Shown here: positions 1 through 7,976 of the stretch, one piece after another
Layout: each line of letters opens with the position of its first letter
Position numbering within the stretch: the first letter of the stretch is position 1
Assembly (NCBI RefSeq): GCF_009687845.1
Contig: NZ_BLAD01000084.1
Coordinates: forward strand, 1 to 64,000
Direction of reading: 5' to 3'
DNA from: Acrocarpospora corrugata
GTDB taxonomy: Bacteria; Actinomycetota; Actinomycetes; Streptosporangiales; Streptosporangiaceae
Length of the DNA: 64,000 nt
Translations under genes and position numbers: made by a program
The notes under the pieces: model-generated
Databases searched by the model: none
Told to the model about the DNA's origin: nothing
What the model saw: only the letters and a program-made list of their open reading frames with translations

Positions 1-1104
1 TTGGATTTCATCGGCAACCAGCACCGGCGGTTCCGGTTCGACCGTCGCTATCGCGCGCTGACGGGCGCGAGCCGTACCGGCGTGGCCCGGGATGTGGAGG
101 CGGGGTTTCCGCTGCTTCCCGCCGGCTGCCATATCGATCTCGATCGTGAAGTGGCCCGGCTGGTGCTGGCCAACATCCGGCAGACGCTCCAGCTGCGCTG
201 GGCCGACCTGGCCGCCGAACTGGCCGCGCTGCCCGAGCCGACCACGCTGGCCGCCTTTCTCGAAGAGACCGGGCTGGAAGTCGGAGACCTCTACCGCCGC
301 AGGAAGGGCTGGTCGGAACTTCGCCGTGCGGCTGGGCGAGGAAAGGCGGCCGGGCCTGACGACAAGAAGCTCGGGCAGGCGTTCGGACGCATGCTCCACA
401 CCGACGACGCGGAGCGCCTCGATTTCGTCCGGCACATTGTCGACGGCGGGGCCCTGCGCGGCGTCCGCCACCATCGGTTGCTCGCCATGTTGGACGCCAC
501 GCTTTGGGGCGGCACGAATCCGGCGTCCACCGCTGAGGCGCGGCTCGCGGATTTACTCCGTCATCCCGACCGGGTGAGCGAACTCCGCGAGCTGTCCGCC
601 CTGCTGGCCGACGGTCGGCGGCGCGTGACGCTCCCGTTGTCCGGCGATATTCCGCTGCATGTGCACGCGACGTACAGCAAGAACGAGGCTCTGGCCGCAT
701 TCGGTGTGGACAAGCCCGGCCATATGCGGGAAGGCGTGAAGTGGGTGCCCGAGGCGCAGGCCGACCTGTTCTTCGTCACCATCGACAAGTCGACCGGCCA
801 CTATTCGCCCACCACCATGTACCACGACCGGGCGATCACCCGGGAGAGCTTCCAATGGGAATCGCAGTCCACCCTGCGCCAGGTCAATCCCACCGCGCAG
901 CGCTACAGGTCCGGGCGGTCCTCGGTTCACCTGTTCATGCGCGAACACAAACGAGACGAGGGTCTCGGCGCCCCGCCGTACACCTATGCCGGACCCATGT
1001 CCTTCGACCACTGCGACGGCGACCGGCCCGTCCGGTTCCGCTGGCGACTGGAGCACGCGCTCCCCGCTGAGGTCTTCCACTACGCCAAGGTCACCGCCGG
1101 CTGA
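1..1104 (+). CDS. C-terminal part of a DEAD/DEAH helicase with DUF3427 domain (cut by window edge)
   Basis: This is the last roughly 367 residues of a protein that probably begins before the window; the first codon (TTG) is in the middle of a helicase-like stretch (FIGNQHRRFRFDRRYRALTG). The C-terminal half matches the DUF3427 domain: PLSGDIPLHVHATYSKNE, GVKWVPEAQADLFFVTIDKS, SPTTMYHDRAI, FQWESQS and a terminal YTYAGP...RPVRFRWRLEH region. In the known family DUF3427 follows a superfamily 2 helicase core, often with an N-terminal PLD-type nuclease, and such proteins are frequent in defence islands. The helicase motor motifs are outside the window, so activity cannot be judged. The gene ends just before a DoxX/MarR pair that reads the same way but has its own operator-like region. 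Confidence 0.85.
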   Translation: MDFIGNQHRRFRFDRRYRALTGASRTGVARDVEAGFPLLPAGCHIDLDREVARLVLANIRQTLQLRWADLAAELAALPEPTTLAAFLEETGLEVGDLYRRRKGWSELRRAAGRGKAAGPDDKKLGQAFGRMLHTDDAERLDFVRHIVDGGALRGVRHHRLLAMLDATLWGGTNPASTAEARLADLLRHPDRVSELRELSALLADGRRRVTLPLSGDIPLHVHATYSKNEALAAFGVDKPGHMREGVKWVPEAQADLFFVTIDKSTGHYSPTTMYHDRAITRESFQWESQSTLRQVNPTAQRYRSGRSSVHLFMREHKRDEGLGAPPYTYAGPMSFDHCDGDRPVRFRWRLEHALPAEVFHYAKVTAG

Positions 1105-1120
1105 TCCGCCCCGGCCAATA

Positions 1121-1161
1121 CATGAGGCTTCAAGTTGCCTCCGATAGCTTGAAGCATCAAG
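1121..1161 (+). promoter_or_regulatory. Two operator-like palindromes upstream of doxX-marR
   Basis: Two related 14-bp elements lie in the 74-bp gap before the DoxX gene. The downstream one (1148-1161) is a perfect CTTGA-N4-TCAAG palindrome. The upstream one (1121-1134, CATGA-N4-TCAAG) has 4 of 5 arm positions matching. They are 27 bp apart start to start, and GCTTCAAG at 1127-1134 is itself an inverted copy of CTTGAAGC at 1148-1155. MarR-family dimers bind such TTGA/TCAA palindromes, so autoregulation by the MarR gene at 1552 is the likely use; this is inference. Confidence 0.6.
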
Positions 1162-1178
1162 TTTCTAGGGAGCGCAAT

Positions 1179-1550
1179 GTGAACGTATTCCTCTGGGTCC
1201 TGCAGGGACTGCTCGCCGCCTTCTTCGGGCTCGCCGGGGTCATGAAGGCCACCCAGCCGAAGGAGAAGCTTCAGGCGAACATGGCCTGGACCGAGGACTT
1301 CTCCGACGGGGCCATCAAGGCGATCGGCGGGCTCGAACTGCTGGCCGCGATCGGCCTGATCCTGCCCGCCGTCACCGGCATCGCGCCGATCCTCACCCCG
1401 CTCGCCGCCACCGGACTCGTCATCGTCATGATCGGCGCCGCGATCACCCACCTGCGCCGCAAGGAGCCCCAGGCGGTCGCCATCAATGTCGTCCTGCTCG
1501 TCCTCGCCGCCGTCGTCGCATGGGGAAGGTTCGGTACGTACGCTTTCTAG
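1179..1550 (+). CDS. DoxX-like integral membrane protein
   Basis: A 123-residue membrane protein starting at GTG, preceded by AGGGAG at a normal distance. It shows about four hydrophobic segments: VFLWVLQGLLAAFFGLAG near the N-terminus, two back-to-back segments around AIGGLELLAAIGLILP and LAATGLVIVMIGAAI, and a last one (INVVLLVLAAVVAW). Layout and length fit the DoxX/DoxX-like family, small membrane proteins often linked to redox or antibiotic stress and often paired with MarR or HxlR regulators. Its stop codon is one base before the GTG of the MarR gene, so the two are one transcript. The substrate, if any, is unknown. Confidence 0.8.
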   Translation: MNVFLWVLQGLLAAFFGLAGVMKATQPKEKLQANMAWTEDFSDGAIKAIGGLELLAAIGLILPAVTGIAPILTPLAATGLVIVMIGAAITHLRRKEPQAVAINVVLLVLAAVVAWGRFGTYAF

Positions 1551-1551
1551 C

Positions 1552-2010
1552 GTGGAACCACGGGGCGGATGGCTGGACGACACGGAACAGCGGGCATGGC
1601 AGGGCCTCCTCGCCTTCGCCATGCTCGCACTCCCCGAACTCGAACGCGCCCAACGCCGCCACGGCCTCGTCCACATCGAGTACGGCCTGCTCGCCGCCCT
1701 CACCGAACGCCCGTTCCGGCTGAGCGACCTGGCCTCGATGCTGAACATGTCCCAGAGCCGGCTGAGCCACCGCATGAACAAACTCCGCGACCGCGGCTGG
1801 GTGTCGGTCCGCCAGTGCCCCGAGGACGGGCGCGTGACGATCGCCGAAATCACCCCGACCGGCCGCTCCCTGGTCGAGAAGATCGCCCCCGAACACGTCG
1901 AAGACGTCCGCAGACTCGTCTTCGACAACCTCGACCCCAAACAGACCCGCGCCCTGGCGGACGCGCTCACCGCCGTCATGTCCGGCTTACGCACCTGCTC
2001 CCCGGACTGA
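1552..2010 (+). CDS. MarR-family transcriptional regulator
   Basis: A 152-residue winged-helix repressor. The core FRLSDLASMLNMSQSRLSHR is the recognition-helix region and the next segment (LRDRGWVSVRQCPEDGR) is the wing with the typical DGR turn; C-terminal helices would dimerise. The GTG at 1552 was chosen because it follows the DoxX stop (TAG 1548-1550) directly and gives a family-typical length; longer in-frame readings would overlap DoxX. No good ribosome site is visible, so translation probably depends on re-initiation after DoxX. It probably controls its own operon through the palindromes at 1121-1161. One TTA leucine codon lies near the C-terminus. Confidence 0.88.
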   Translation: MEPRGGWLDDTEQRAWQGLLAFAMLALPELERAQRRHGLVHIEYGLLAALTERPFRLSDLASMLNMSQSRLSHRMNKLRDRGWVSVRQCPEDGRVTIAEITPTGRSLVEKIAPEHVEDVRRLVFDNLDPKQTRALADALTAVMSGLRTCSPD

Positions 2011-2026
2011 CGTAGTCTCTCGATTC

Positions 2027-2614
2027 GTGTACGTGAAGATCTGCGGCCTGCGCGAACCCGCCCATGTGACCGCCGCCGTCGAAGCGGGCGCCGACGCCAT
2101 CGGTTTCGTCCTGACCAAGAGCAAACGCCAGATCACCCCCGCCGAGGCGAGAACGCTCGCGGAGGCGATTCCTCCGCATGTCCTCACGGTCGCGGTGTTC
2201 GCCGGTGAACCACCGGAAGTCGTGCGCGCGCTGGCTGTCGAGGCGGGAGTGCAGGCCGTCCAACTGCACGGAAACCATCCGCACAGCGACTTCGTCGCCC
2301 TCAAAGACCTCGGAATCACCCTGGTGCGCGCGGTGACTTCGGACGCCGACCTCCGCTGCGGCGCCTACGACGAGGACCTGCTGATCGTGGACGCGCCCAA
2401 ACCCGGCTCCGGCGAACCATGGAACTGGTCGGCCGTCCGCGACCGCCCTACGGGCAACTGGATGCTGGCCGGCGGCCTCGACCCACACAACGTGCGGCAG
2501 GCCATCACGGAGGCGAACCCCTGGGGCGTGGACGTATCCAGCGGCGTCGAACATGAAGGCCGAAAGAGCCCCGACCTCATCCAAGAATTCGTGGCAGCGG
2601 CCCGGCACAGCTGA
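2027..2614 (+). CDS. trpF: Phosphoribosylanthranilate isomerase (tryptophan synthesis)
   Basis: A 195-residue TIM barrel that converts N-(5'-phosphoribosyl)anthranilate to CdRP, the third step of tryptophan synthesis. Diagnostic motifs are YVKICGLREP at the start (catalytic Cys), VQLHGN in the middle, and the C-terminal phosphate-binding strands MLAGGLDPHNV and WGVDVSSGVE (catalytic Asp). The GTG at 2027 places KICGL at the usual distance from the N-terminus. It stands alone here, without other trp genes. Many actinomycetes lack a separate TrpF because PriA does this step as well as HisA's, so a stand-alone trpF is slightly unusual and may be an extra copy or serve specialised metabolism. Confidence 0.9.
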   Translation: MYVKICGLREPAHVTAAVEAGADAIGFVLTKSKRQITPAEARTLAEAIPPHVLTVAVFAGEPPEVVRALAVEAGVQAVQLHGNHPHSDFVALKDLGITLVRAVTSDADLRCGAYDEDLLIVDAPKPGSGEPWNWSAVRDRPTGNWMLAGGLDPHNVRQAITEANPWGVDVSSGVEHEGRKSPDLIQEFVAAARHS

Positions 2615-2700
2615 ATCCTTGGATCACTACTGATTCATGAGACACCTGGGCCTTTCGTCCGACTACTGCCGTTAGCATCGAACCCGTTGATACCGCGGCC

Positions 2701-2778
2701 GACGGGCTTCCGCTCAGAACCTGAGCACGGATACGTCCCCATACCGCACGAGCTTTCGTGCTGTCTGGGGGTCTACTG
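2701..2778 (+). promoter_or_regulatory. Leader of the rightward DUF2075 gene, shared with its paralogue
   Basis: The 78 bases before the GTG at 2779 contain blocks also found, in the same order, before the oppositely oriented paralogue (6530-6600). They are GACGGGCTTCCG (2701-2712), GGATA followed by a C-rich run, the hairpin GCACGAGCTTTCGTGC (2746-2761; GCACGA/TCGTGC arms), CTG, and a GGGGG ribosome site (2767-2771) seven bases before GTG. Conservation in non-coding sequence suggests a functional leader or operator rather than chance, and it decides the start codon. Confidence 0.65.
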
Positions 2779-4686
2779 GTGGTACCCGCTCACCGATCAT
2801 CGGCCGCAGCCTTACGCCGTGATCTGTCCGCGAACAGATCACTCGTGGAGAACACCCTGCTCAAAAAGCTGGCCGAGAATGTCAAACGCCAGCGCGGGCA
2901 GGCGGTCAGGACGGCTGAGAAGAAGGCGTGGCTTCATAGCCTGTCCGAATTCGTCCGCGTGCTGGACGACGCGGGGTTGGGCGCCGTCGAGGTCCTGGTC
3001 GAGTTCCCTATGCCGCACTGCAAGCTCAGCAGTGCCGACGTGGTGCTCGCAGGTGTGCACCCGGTAACGCGAGCCGACGCCTATGTTGTCGTCGAGCTCA
3101 AGCAGTGGGGCAGCGCCACTGCCGTCGATGCAGATGCAGACCTGTTCGAAGTACCCGGACTGCCTCCCAAAAGCCACCCAGCCGAGCAAGTCCTCAAGTA
3201 CCGCAACCAGATAGCGAACAACTTTGGAGCGCTCGATGGGCATCCCGAAGCAGTCAAAGCAGTGGTCTATTTACACAACGCCACCCACACCACCGTGGGA
3301 GACCTTCTGCTCGGCGCGGCTGTCGAGGGCGTCCCTCTGTTCACCAGTTCCGAGCGCGGCGGTCTGATCGAGTATCTGCGCCGCAATCTCGCCGACGAGC
3401 CGGGCCATCTGTCAGCGGACCGGCTGCTGCAAAGCCCCATCCGCCCCAACCAGCACTTCCTACGCAAGGCCGCCGACGTGATTCGCGGGGTTGGGCAATT
3501 CGACCTGCTCGATCAGCAGCTCGACGCGTATAACCTGGTGAACGCCCGGACACGCCTAGCCTCCCAGGCGAATACGAAACGCGTGGTGATCATCGTCGGC
3601 GGGCCGGGCAGCGGCAAATCGGCGATCGCCCTTTCCCTGGTTCGGGAGCATATTAGGCAGAACAACAGGGTCGCATACGCCACCGGCTCACGAACCGTCA
3701 CCAAGACACTGCGCCAGCACGTGGCTCGGAAGGACGCGCAATTCGAGGGGTTCTTCAGATACTTCATGGAATTCGCCAACAGCAAGCACAACGGACTCGA
3801 TCTTCTCATAGCCGATGAAGCACACCGCGTGCGCAAGAACTCCTCCGACCGGTTCCGAGCGGAATGGCGAAGCAACGATCCGCAGATCAAAAGCATCATT
3901 AACGCCGCCCACGTGCCGGTCTTCCTGTTGGACGAGCACCAGGTCGTCAAGCCGGACGAGGTCGGCACCGTCGCGGCGATCATCGCGCAGGCACAGGCAC
4001 TGGACGTTGCGTATGACGTGATTCGCTTGGATGGGCAGTGGCGTTGCGGCGGTAGCGCGGTCTATGACCAGTGGGTGCTAGATCTGCTCGGCCTCGGTCC
4101 CTCCGACGGCGAATGGAACGGCGGTATCGACCCGGAGAAATGGCCCGGCGACCCGAACTTCGACGTCGTTCTCGCGAACTCTCCGGAAGACATGGAAGAG
4201 TTTCTGCGTGCCAAGCTCAGCGACGGGCTCAGCGCCCGCATGACCGCGGGGTTCTGCTGGCCGTGGAGCGATCCCAACCCCGACAAGACGCTGATTCCCG
4301 ACGTCATCCTTGGGACGTGGGCGCGTCCGTGGAATGCCAAGACCACACGTGACAGGATAGGCTCCGCCCCTTCCAGCCACTACTGGGCCACGGCGGACGG
4401 CGGATTCGAGCAAATCGGCTGCGTGTATACGGCGCAAGGACTGGAATTCGACTGGGTGGGCGTGATCATCGGTCCAGATCTGGTGGCGCGCGCGGGAAAA
4501 TTCGTCCCGCGCCGCGAGTACAGCAGGGACAAGGACCTCATTCCCGCCCGCGTAACATACGAGCAGTTCGGCCGACATGTACGGAATGTCTACAAGGTTC
4601 TGCTAACCCGAGGGCTGCGAGGAGTCGTGATCTACGCCGCCGACCCGGAGACCCGCGAATTCCTGGCGGCGCTGATCAACGCATGA
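2779..4686 (+). CDS. PD-(D/E)XK nuclease-like plus DUF2075 (Schlafen-type) helicase, copy A
   Basis: About 635 residues. The N-terminal third has a restriction-endonuclease-like signature, D87 (SSADVVLAGVHP) then E106-x-K108 (YVVVELKQW). The centre and C-terminus form a DUF2075/Schlafen group-3-like P-loop helicase: Walker A GGPGSGKS (about 274-281), Walker B LLIADEAHR, VFLLDEHQVV, and late motifs QIGCVYTAQGLEFDWVGV and VYKVLLTRGLRGVVIY. It should bind and cut or remodel nucleic acid using ATP. GTG 2779 is preferred over GTG 2758 because GGGGG lies seven bases upstream and the leader matches copy B. The gene converges on copy B with an 11-base overlap of the 3' ends. The proteins are similar along their whole length, so they are paralogues. 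An antiphage or DNA-processing role is inference. Confidence 0.85.
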   Translation: MVPAHRSSAAALRRDLSANRSLVENTLLKKLAENVKRQRGQAVRTAEKKAWLHSLSEFVRVLDDAGLGAVEVLVEFPMPHCKLSSADVVLAGVHPVTRADAYVVVELKQWGSATAVDADADLFEVPGLPPKSHPAEQVLKYRNQIANNFGALDGHPEAVKAVVYLHNATHTTVGDLLLGAAVEGVPLFTSSERGGLIEYLRRNLADEPGHLSADRLLQSPIRPNQHFLRKAADVIRGVGQFDLLDQQLDAYNLVNARTRLASQANTKRVVIIVGGPGSGKSAIALSLVREHIRQNNRVAYATGSRTVTKTLRQHVARKDAQFEGFFRYFMEFANSKHNGLDLLIADEAHRVRKNSSDRFRAEWRSNDPQIKSIINAAHVPVFLLDEHQVVKPDEVGTVAAIIAQAQALDVAYDVIRLDGQWRCGGSAVYDQWVLDLLGLGPSDGEWNGGIDPEKWPGDPNFDVVLANSPEDMEEFLRAKLSDGLSARMTAGFCWPWSDPNPDKTLIPDVILGTWARPWNAKTTRDRIGSAPSSHYWATADGGFEQIGCVYTAQGLEFDWVGVIIGPDLVARAGKFVPRREYSRDKDLIPARVTYEQFGRHVRNVYKVLLTRGLRGVVIYAADPETREFLAALINA

Positions 4687-6529
4687 TCGTGGCCAGGTAG
4701 CGCTGGAGGTCCGGATCCACGGCATAAATCAGTGTTCCGCGCATGCCTCTGGTCAGCAAAACCTTGTAGACGTTGCGGACGAGCTGGTCGAAGTCCGTGT
4801 CGGGGACGGATCGGCTCTTGAACGCGGGATCTCTGTTCTTGCTGCGTACGGTGACCAGACGCCCGTCCCGGACGGTGAGGTCGGGGCCGAGGATGACGCC
4901 ATTCCAGTCGTACTCGAAACCCTGCGCAGTGTAGACGCAGCCCACCTGGCCGAAACCGCCAGGTTCGCTGGCCCAAAGCATGCTGGGCGGTGCGTCGCCT
5001 ACGGAGCGGTCCTTCTTGACGTTCCAGGGCCGGGCCCAGTCGCCTATGACGATGTCGTCGACGAGGGTGTCGTTGGGGAGTGGGTCGCTCCACGGCCAGC
5101 AGAATCCGGCGGTCATTCGGGCGGTGCCGGATTTGCGGCGCAGTTCTGATTCCAGCTCGTCCGGAGAGCCGACCAGCCGGACTTCGAAATCATCGTCTCC
5201 GTTCCAGGGCCGCGGGGCGTCGTCAGCCAGGCCGAGAAGGCTCAGCACCCATCGTTCGTATTTGCGGCTGCCGCCGCATCGGAACTGCTCGTCGAGGGAA
5301 ACGTGATGCACCTCGTAGCCCTGGGCGCGGGCGAGGGTTTCGATGCGTTCCACGGTGCCGACTTCGCCGGGCCGTACAACCTGGTGCTGGTCGAGGAGGA
5401 AAACCGGGACGCGCGCGGCCGACAGGAGTTCGTCAAGCTGGCTGCGGCCGGTGCGTTTCGCGGCGGGGGTGAAGCGATTGGTGGAGGTTTCGCGGATCCG
5501 GTGGGCCTCGTCGCAGATCAGCACTTCCAGGTCTTTGGGGTCGGCGTCCGTGAAACTGTTGAAGTAGGTGAACAGGTTCTTGATCCGGGTGCTGCCCCGG
5601 CCCGGGTAACGGCGCAGTGTCTGGGTGAAGGATTGGGAACCTGTGGCATGCAGGGCGGTGCGGCCCTGACGGTATAGCTCGCCCAGCAAGGACAGGGCAA
5701 TGACGCTTTTTCCGCTGCCGGGACCTCCGGTGACCAGGACCACTTGTTTGGTGCCGGTTCGGCGGGCCCTCACGACGGCGCGCATCACCAGTTCATACGC
5801 GACTTGCTGTTCGTCCAGGAGAGTGAACTGTTCTCTTTCCCGGATCTCCTTGGCCGCGTACGCCATGAGTTGCTTGCTCGGGGCGACAGCGCTGTGCAGG
5901 AGCCGGTCGGCGGCGTCGGCACCGGACTTGTCGGCCAGCCGATCGCCCAGATAGCGCAGGAATTCGCCGCGGCGCTGTTTGGTGAAGAGGCGGCTGCGGT
6001 CGTCGCGGACCTGGTCGGCGAGACCGTCTACATCCAGGTCCATGGCATTGTGCAGGTAGGCGGCACCGTGCACGGCGTCTGGGCTGTCCTTGAGGACACC
6101 CAGGAAGTCGCGCATGTATTCGCAGTAGCGGCGGACCTGTTCGGCTGGGTTGAGGGTCTCCCCGCCGGGAGCGCCGTCCACAATGACCAGGTGTTCGCCC
6201 TCTTCGGACGGCTCGGCGCGGCTCCACTGCTTCAGTTCGACCACCACGTACGAGTCTGCGCCCGTACGGGGATGGACGCCGGCCAGAACCACGTCGGCGC
6301 GTCTGCTGGTCAGCGGGAGTTTGTACTCCACCAGCATCTCGACCTTGTTCAAGCCCGCGTCCGCCAGGTCGCGAGCCAGCGCGGGCAGACTCCGCTGCCA
6401 GGACCTGACCTCCGCCGGGGACGGGCCGCGCCCGGTCGTCATGCGCACGTGTTCCGCGATCGCCGCCGCCAGGGCGGCCTCGTTCGGTGACGCGAGCAGG
6501 TTCTCGACAGACAGCCGCAACGCCGTCAC
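4676..6529 (-). CDS. PD-(D/E)XK nuclease-like plus DUF2075 (Schlafen-type) helicase, copy B
   Basis: A 617-residue paralogue of the gene at 2779, facing it. It has the same nuclease signature, D79 (RRADVVLAGVHP) with E98-x-K100 (YVVVELKQW), Walker A GGPGSGKS at 268-275, Walker B LEVLICDEAHR, VFLLDQHQVV, QVGCVYTAQGFEYDWNGV and VYKVLLTRGMRGTLIYAVDP. All key residues in both domains are intact, so neither copy looks like a pseudogene. It starts at GTG with GGGGG six bases upstream. The two proteins differ at many positions throughout, so the duplication is old, yet the leaders remain alike. They might form a heteromer or be alternative immunity genes; no other partner gene is attached. Confidence 0.85.
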   Translation of the reverse strand: MTALRLSVENLLASPNEAALAAAIAEHVRMTTGRGPSPAEVRSWQRSLPALARDLADAGLNKVEMLVEYKLPLTSRRADVVLAGVHPRTGADSYVVVELKQWSRAEPSEEGEHLVIVDGAPGGETLNPAEQVRRYCEYMRDFLGVLKDSPDAVHGAAYLHNAMDLDVDGLADQVRDDRSRLFTKQRRGEFLRYLGDRLADKSGADAADRLLHSAVAPSKQLMAYAAKEIREREQFTLLDEQQVAYELVMRAVVRARRTGTKQVVLVTGGPGSGKSVIALSLLGELYRQGRTALHATGSQSFTQTLRRYPGRGSTRIKNLFTYFNSFTDADPKDLEVLICDEAHRIRETSTNRFTPAAKRTGRSQLDELLSAARVPVFLLDQHQVVRPGEVGTVERIETLARAQGYEVHHVSLDEQFRCGGSRKYERWVLSLLGLADDAPRPWNGDDDFEVRLVGSPDELESELRRKSGTARMTAGFCWPWSDPLPNDTLVDDIVIGDWARPWNVKKDRSVGDAPPSMLWASEPGGFGQVGCVYTAQGFEYDWNGVILGPDLTVRDGRLVTVRSKNRDPAFKSRSVPDTDFDQLVRNVYKVLLTRGMRGTLIYAVDPDLQRYLATIMR

Positions 6530-6600
6530 AGATTTCCCCCGGGCAGCACGAGAAGACTCGTGCGGGTGGGGGCCTATCCAGATAACGCCGGAAGCCCGTC
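6530..6600 (-). promoter_or_regulatory. Leader of the leftward DUF2075 gene, shared with its paralogue
   Basis: Reading on the minus strand from 6600: GACGGGCTTCCG, then TTATCTGGATAGG, a C-rich run, the hairpin GCACGAGTCTTCTCGTGC (6563-6546; 7-bp arms), CTG, GGGGG, and six bases to GTG. Every block matches the leader at 2701-2778 in order; the spacing differs by a few bases. It could be a transcription operator (palindrome) or an RNA hairpin that hides or exposes the ribosome site. Confidence 0.65.
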
Positions 6601-6758
6601 GGGCCGCATCACATGGTCATCTAGAGGTTAGCGGGGGCACCTCGCAGACGGAACCGAGATCTCACATCATCGAGGGCCATACGTAATTCTCCTCATATGC
6701 CGTTGCTGCCTGCCATTTTACTGTCGGCGCATTGGGCCAAGAAGAGGAGATCGTGCCC

Positions 6759-7976
6759 GTGGCCAGCAACGACCTGACTGCTCCGGACATCCTGTCGACC
6801 GACTTCGCACTCGATCCCTATTCGGTGTACGAGACGCTGCGTTCCGGCTATCCGCTGATGTGGCATGAAGCCATGGGGAGTTACATCATCAGCCGGTACG
6901 CCGATGTGGAACGCGCCATGAAGGATCCGGCCTTCTCCAACAGGAACTATGACTGGCAGCTCGAACCCGTGCATGGGCGGACGATCCTGCAGATGGATGG
7001 GCGTGAGCATGCGACCAAGCGGGCGCTGATCAGTCCCGCGTTGCGGGGGCGGGATCTGGCGGAGAAGTTCACGCCGATCATCGAGCGGAACAGTCGCGAG
7101 CTGATCGACGGGTTCGCCTCGGAGGGGCGTACGGATCTGGTGGCGAGTTTCGCCAACCGGCTGCCGATCAGCGTGATCGTCGACATGCTGGGGCTGCCCA
7201 GGGACGATCATGAGCGGTTCCACCAGTGGTACAGCTCGATTGTGGCGTTCATCTCCAATCTCACGCAGGATCCGGCGGTGGCCGAAGCCGGGTTGCGGAC
7301 GAAGGAGGAGCTGACGGCCTATCTCATGCCGATCATCGAGGCGCGCCGGGCCGCGCCGCGCGACGATCTGCTGTCCACGCTGTGCACAGCCGAGATCGAC
7401 GGGGTGCGGATGACGAACGAGGAGATCAAATCGTTCGTGAGTCTGCTGCTCGCGGCCGCGGGTGAGACCACTGACAAGGCCATCACCTGCCTGGTCCGGA
7501 ATCTGCTCGACAATCCCGACCAGCTGGCGGCGGTCCGCGCCGACCGTACCCTCATCGACCGGGCCCTCGCCGAGACCCTGCGCTACTCCCCCGTCGTCCA
7601 GATGGTGATGCGCCAGCCCGACGCCGACGTCGAACTGAGCGGCGGCGTGATCCCGGCCGGCAGCACGGTCACCTGTCTGATCGGCGCCGCCAACCGCGAC
7701 CCTGACCGTTTCGCCGAACCCGATGTGTTCGACCTGTTCCGTACCGACCTTGACCTGAAACGGGCCTTCACCGCGGGTGCCAATCACACCGCGTTCGCGT
7801 TGGGACGGCATTTCTGTGTCGGCGCGCAGCTCGCCCGCGCCGAAGTCGCCGTCGGCATCGGCCTGCTCCTCGACGCCGTACCCGACCTGCGGCTGGCTCC
7901 CGGCTTCACCCCCGTGGACGCGGGCGTGTTCACCCGCGCGCCCGAACGCCTCCTCGTCGAGTTCACTCCCGCCTGA
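6759..7976 (+). CDS. Cytochrome P450
   Basis: A soluble bacterial class P450 of about 405 residues. It has the I-helix oxygen-binding motif LLAAAGETTDKA, the K-helix ExxR (ETLRYSP), and the haem loop FALGRHFCVGAQLARAE with the thiolate ligand at Cys353. The GTG at 6759 lies eight bases after GAGGAGA (6744-6750); the GTG at 6753 would be too close. Neighbours do not include a ferredoxin or ferredoxin reductase, so it must borrow redox partners, and no biosynthetic cluster surrounds it, so the substrate cannot be guessed. It converges on the LuxR gene with a 14-base overlap of the 3' ends. Confidence 0.93.
   Translation: MASNDLTAPDILSTDFALDPYSVYETLRSGYPLMWHEAMGSYIISRYADVERAMKDPAFSNRNYDWQLEPVHGRTILQMDGREHATKRALISPALRGRDLAEKFTPIIERNSRELIDGFASEGRTDLVASFANRLPISVIVDMLGLPRDDHERFHQWYSSIVAFISNLTQDPAVAEAGLRTKEELTAYLMPIIEARRAAPRDDLLSTLCTAEIDGVRMTNEEIKSFVSLLLAAAGETTDKAITCLVRNLLDNPDQLAAVRADRTLIDRALAETLRYSPVVQMVMRQPDADVELSGGVIPAGSTVTCLIGAANRDPDRFAEPDVFDLFRTDLDLKRAFTAGANHTAFALGRHFCVGAQLARAEVAVGIGLLLDAVPDLRLAPGFTPVDAGVFTRAPERLLVEFTPA

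Noticed and set aside
2758-2778. Upstream GTG start for the first DUF2075 gene
   Set aside because: No ribosome site, whereas GTG 2779 has GGGGG at seven bases and matches the leader layout of the paralogue.
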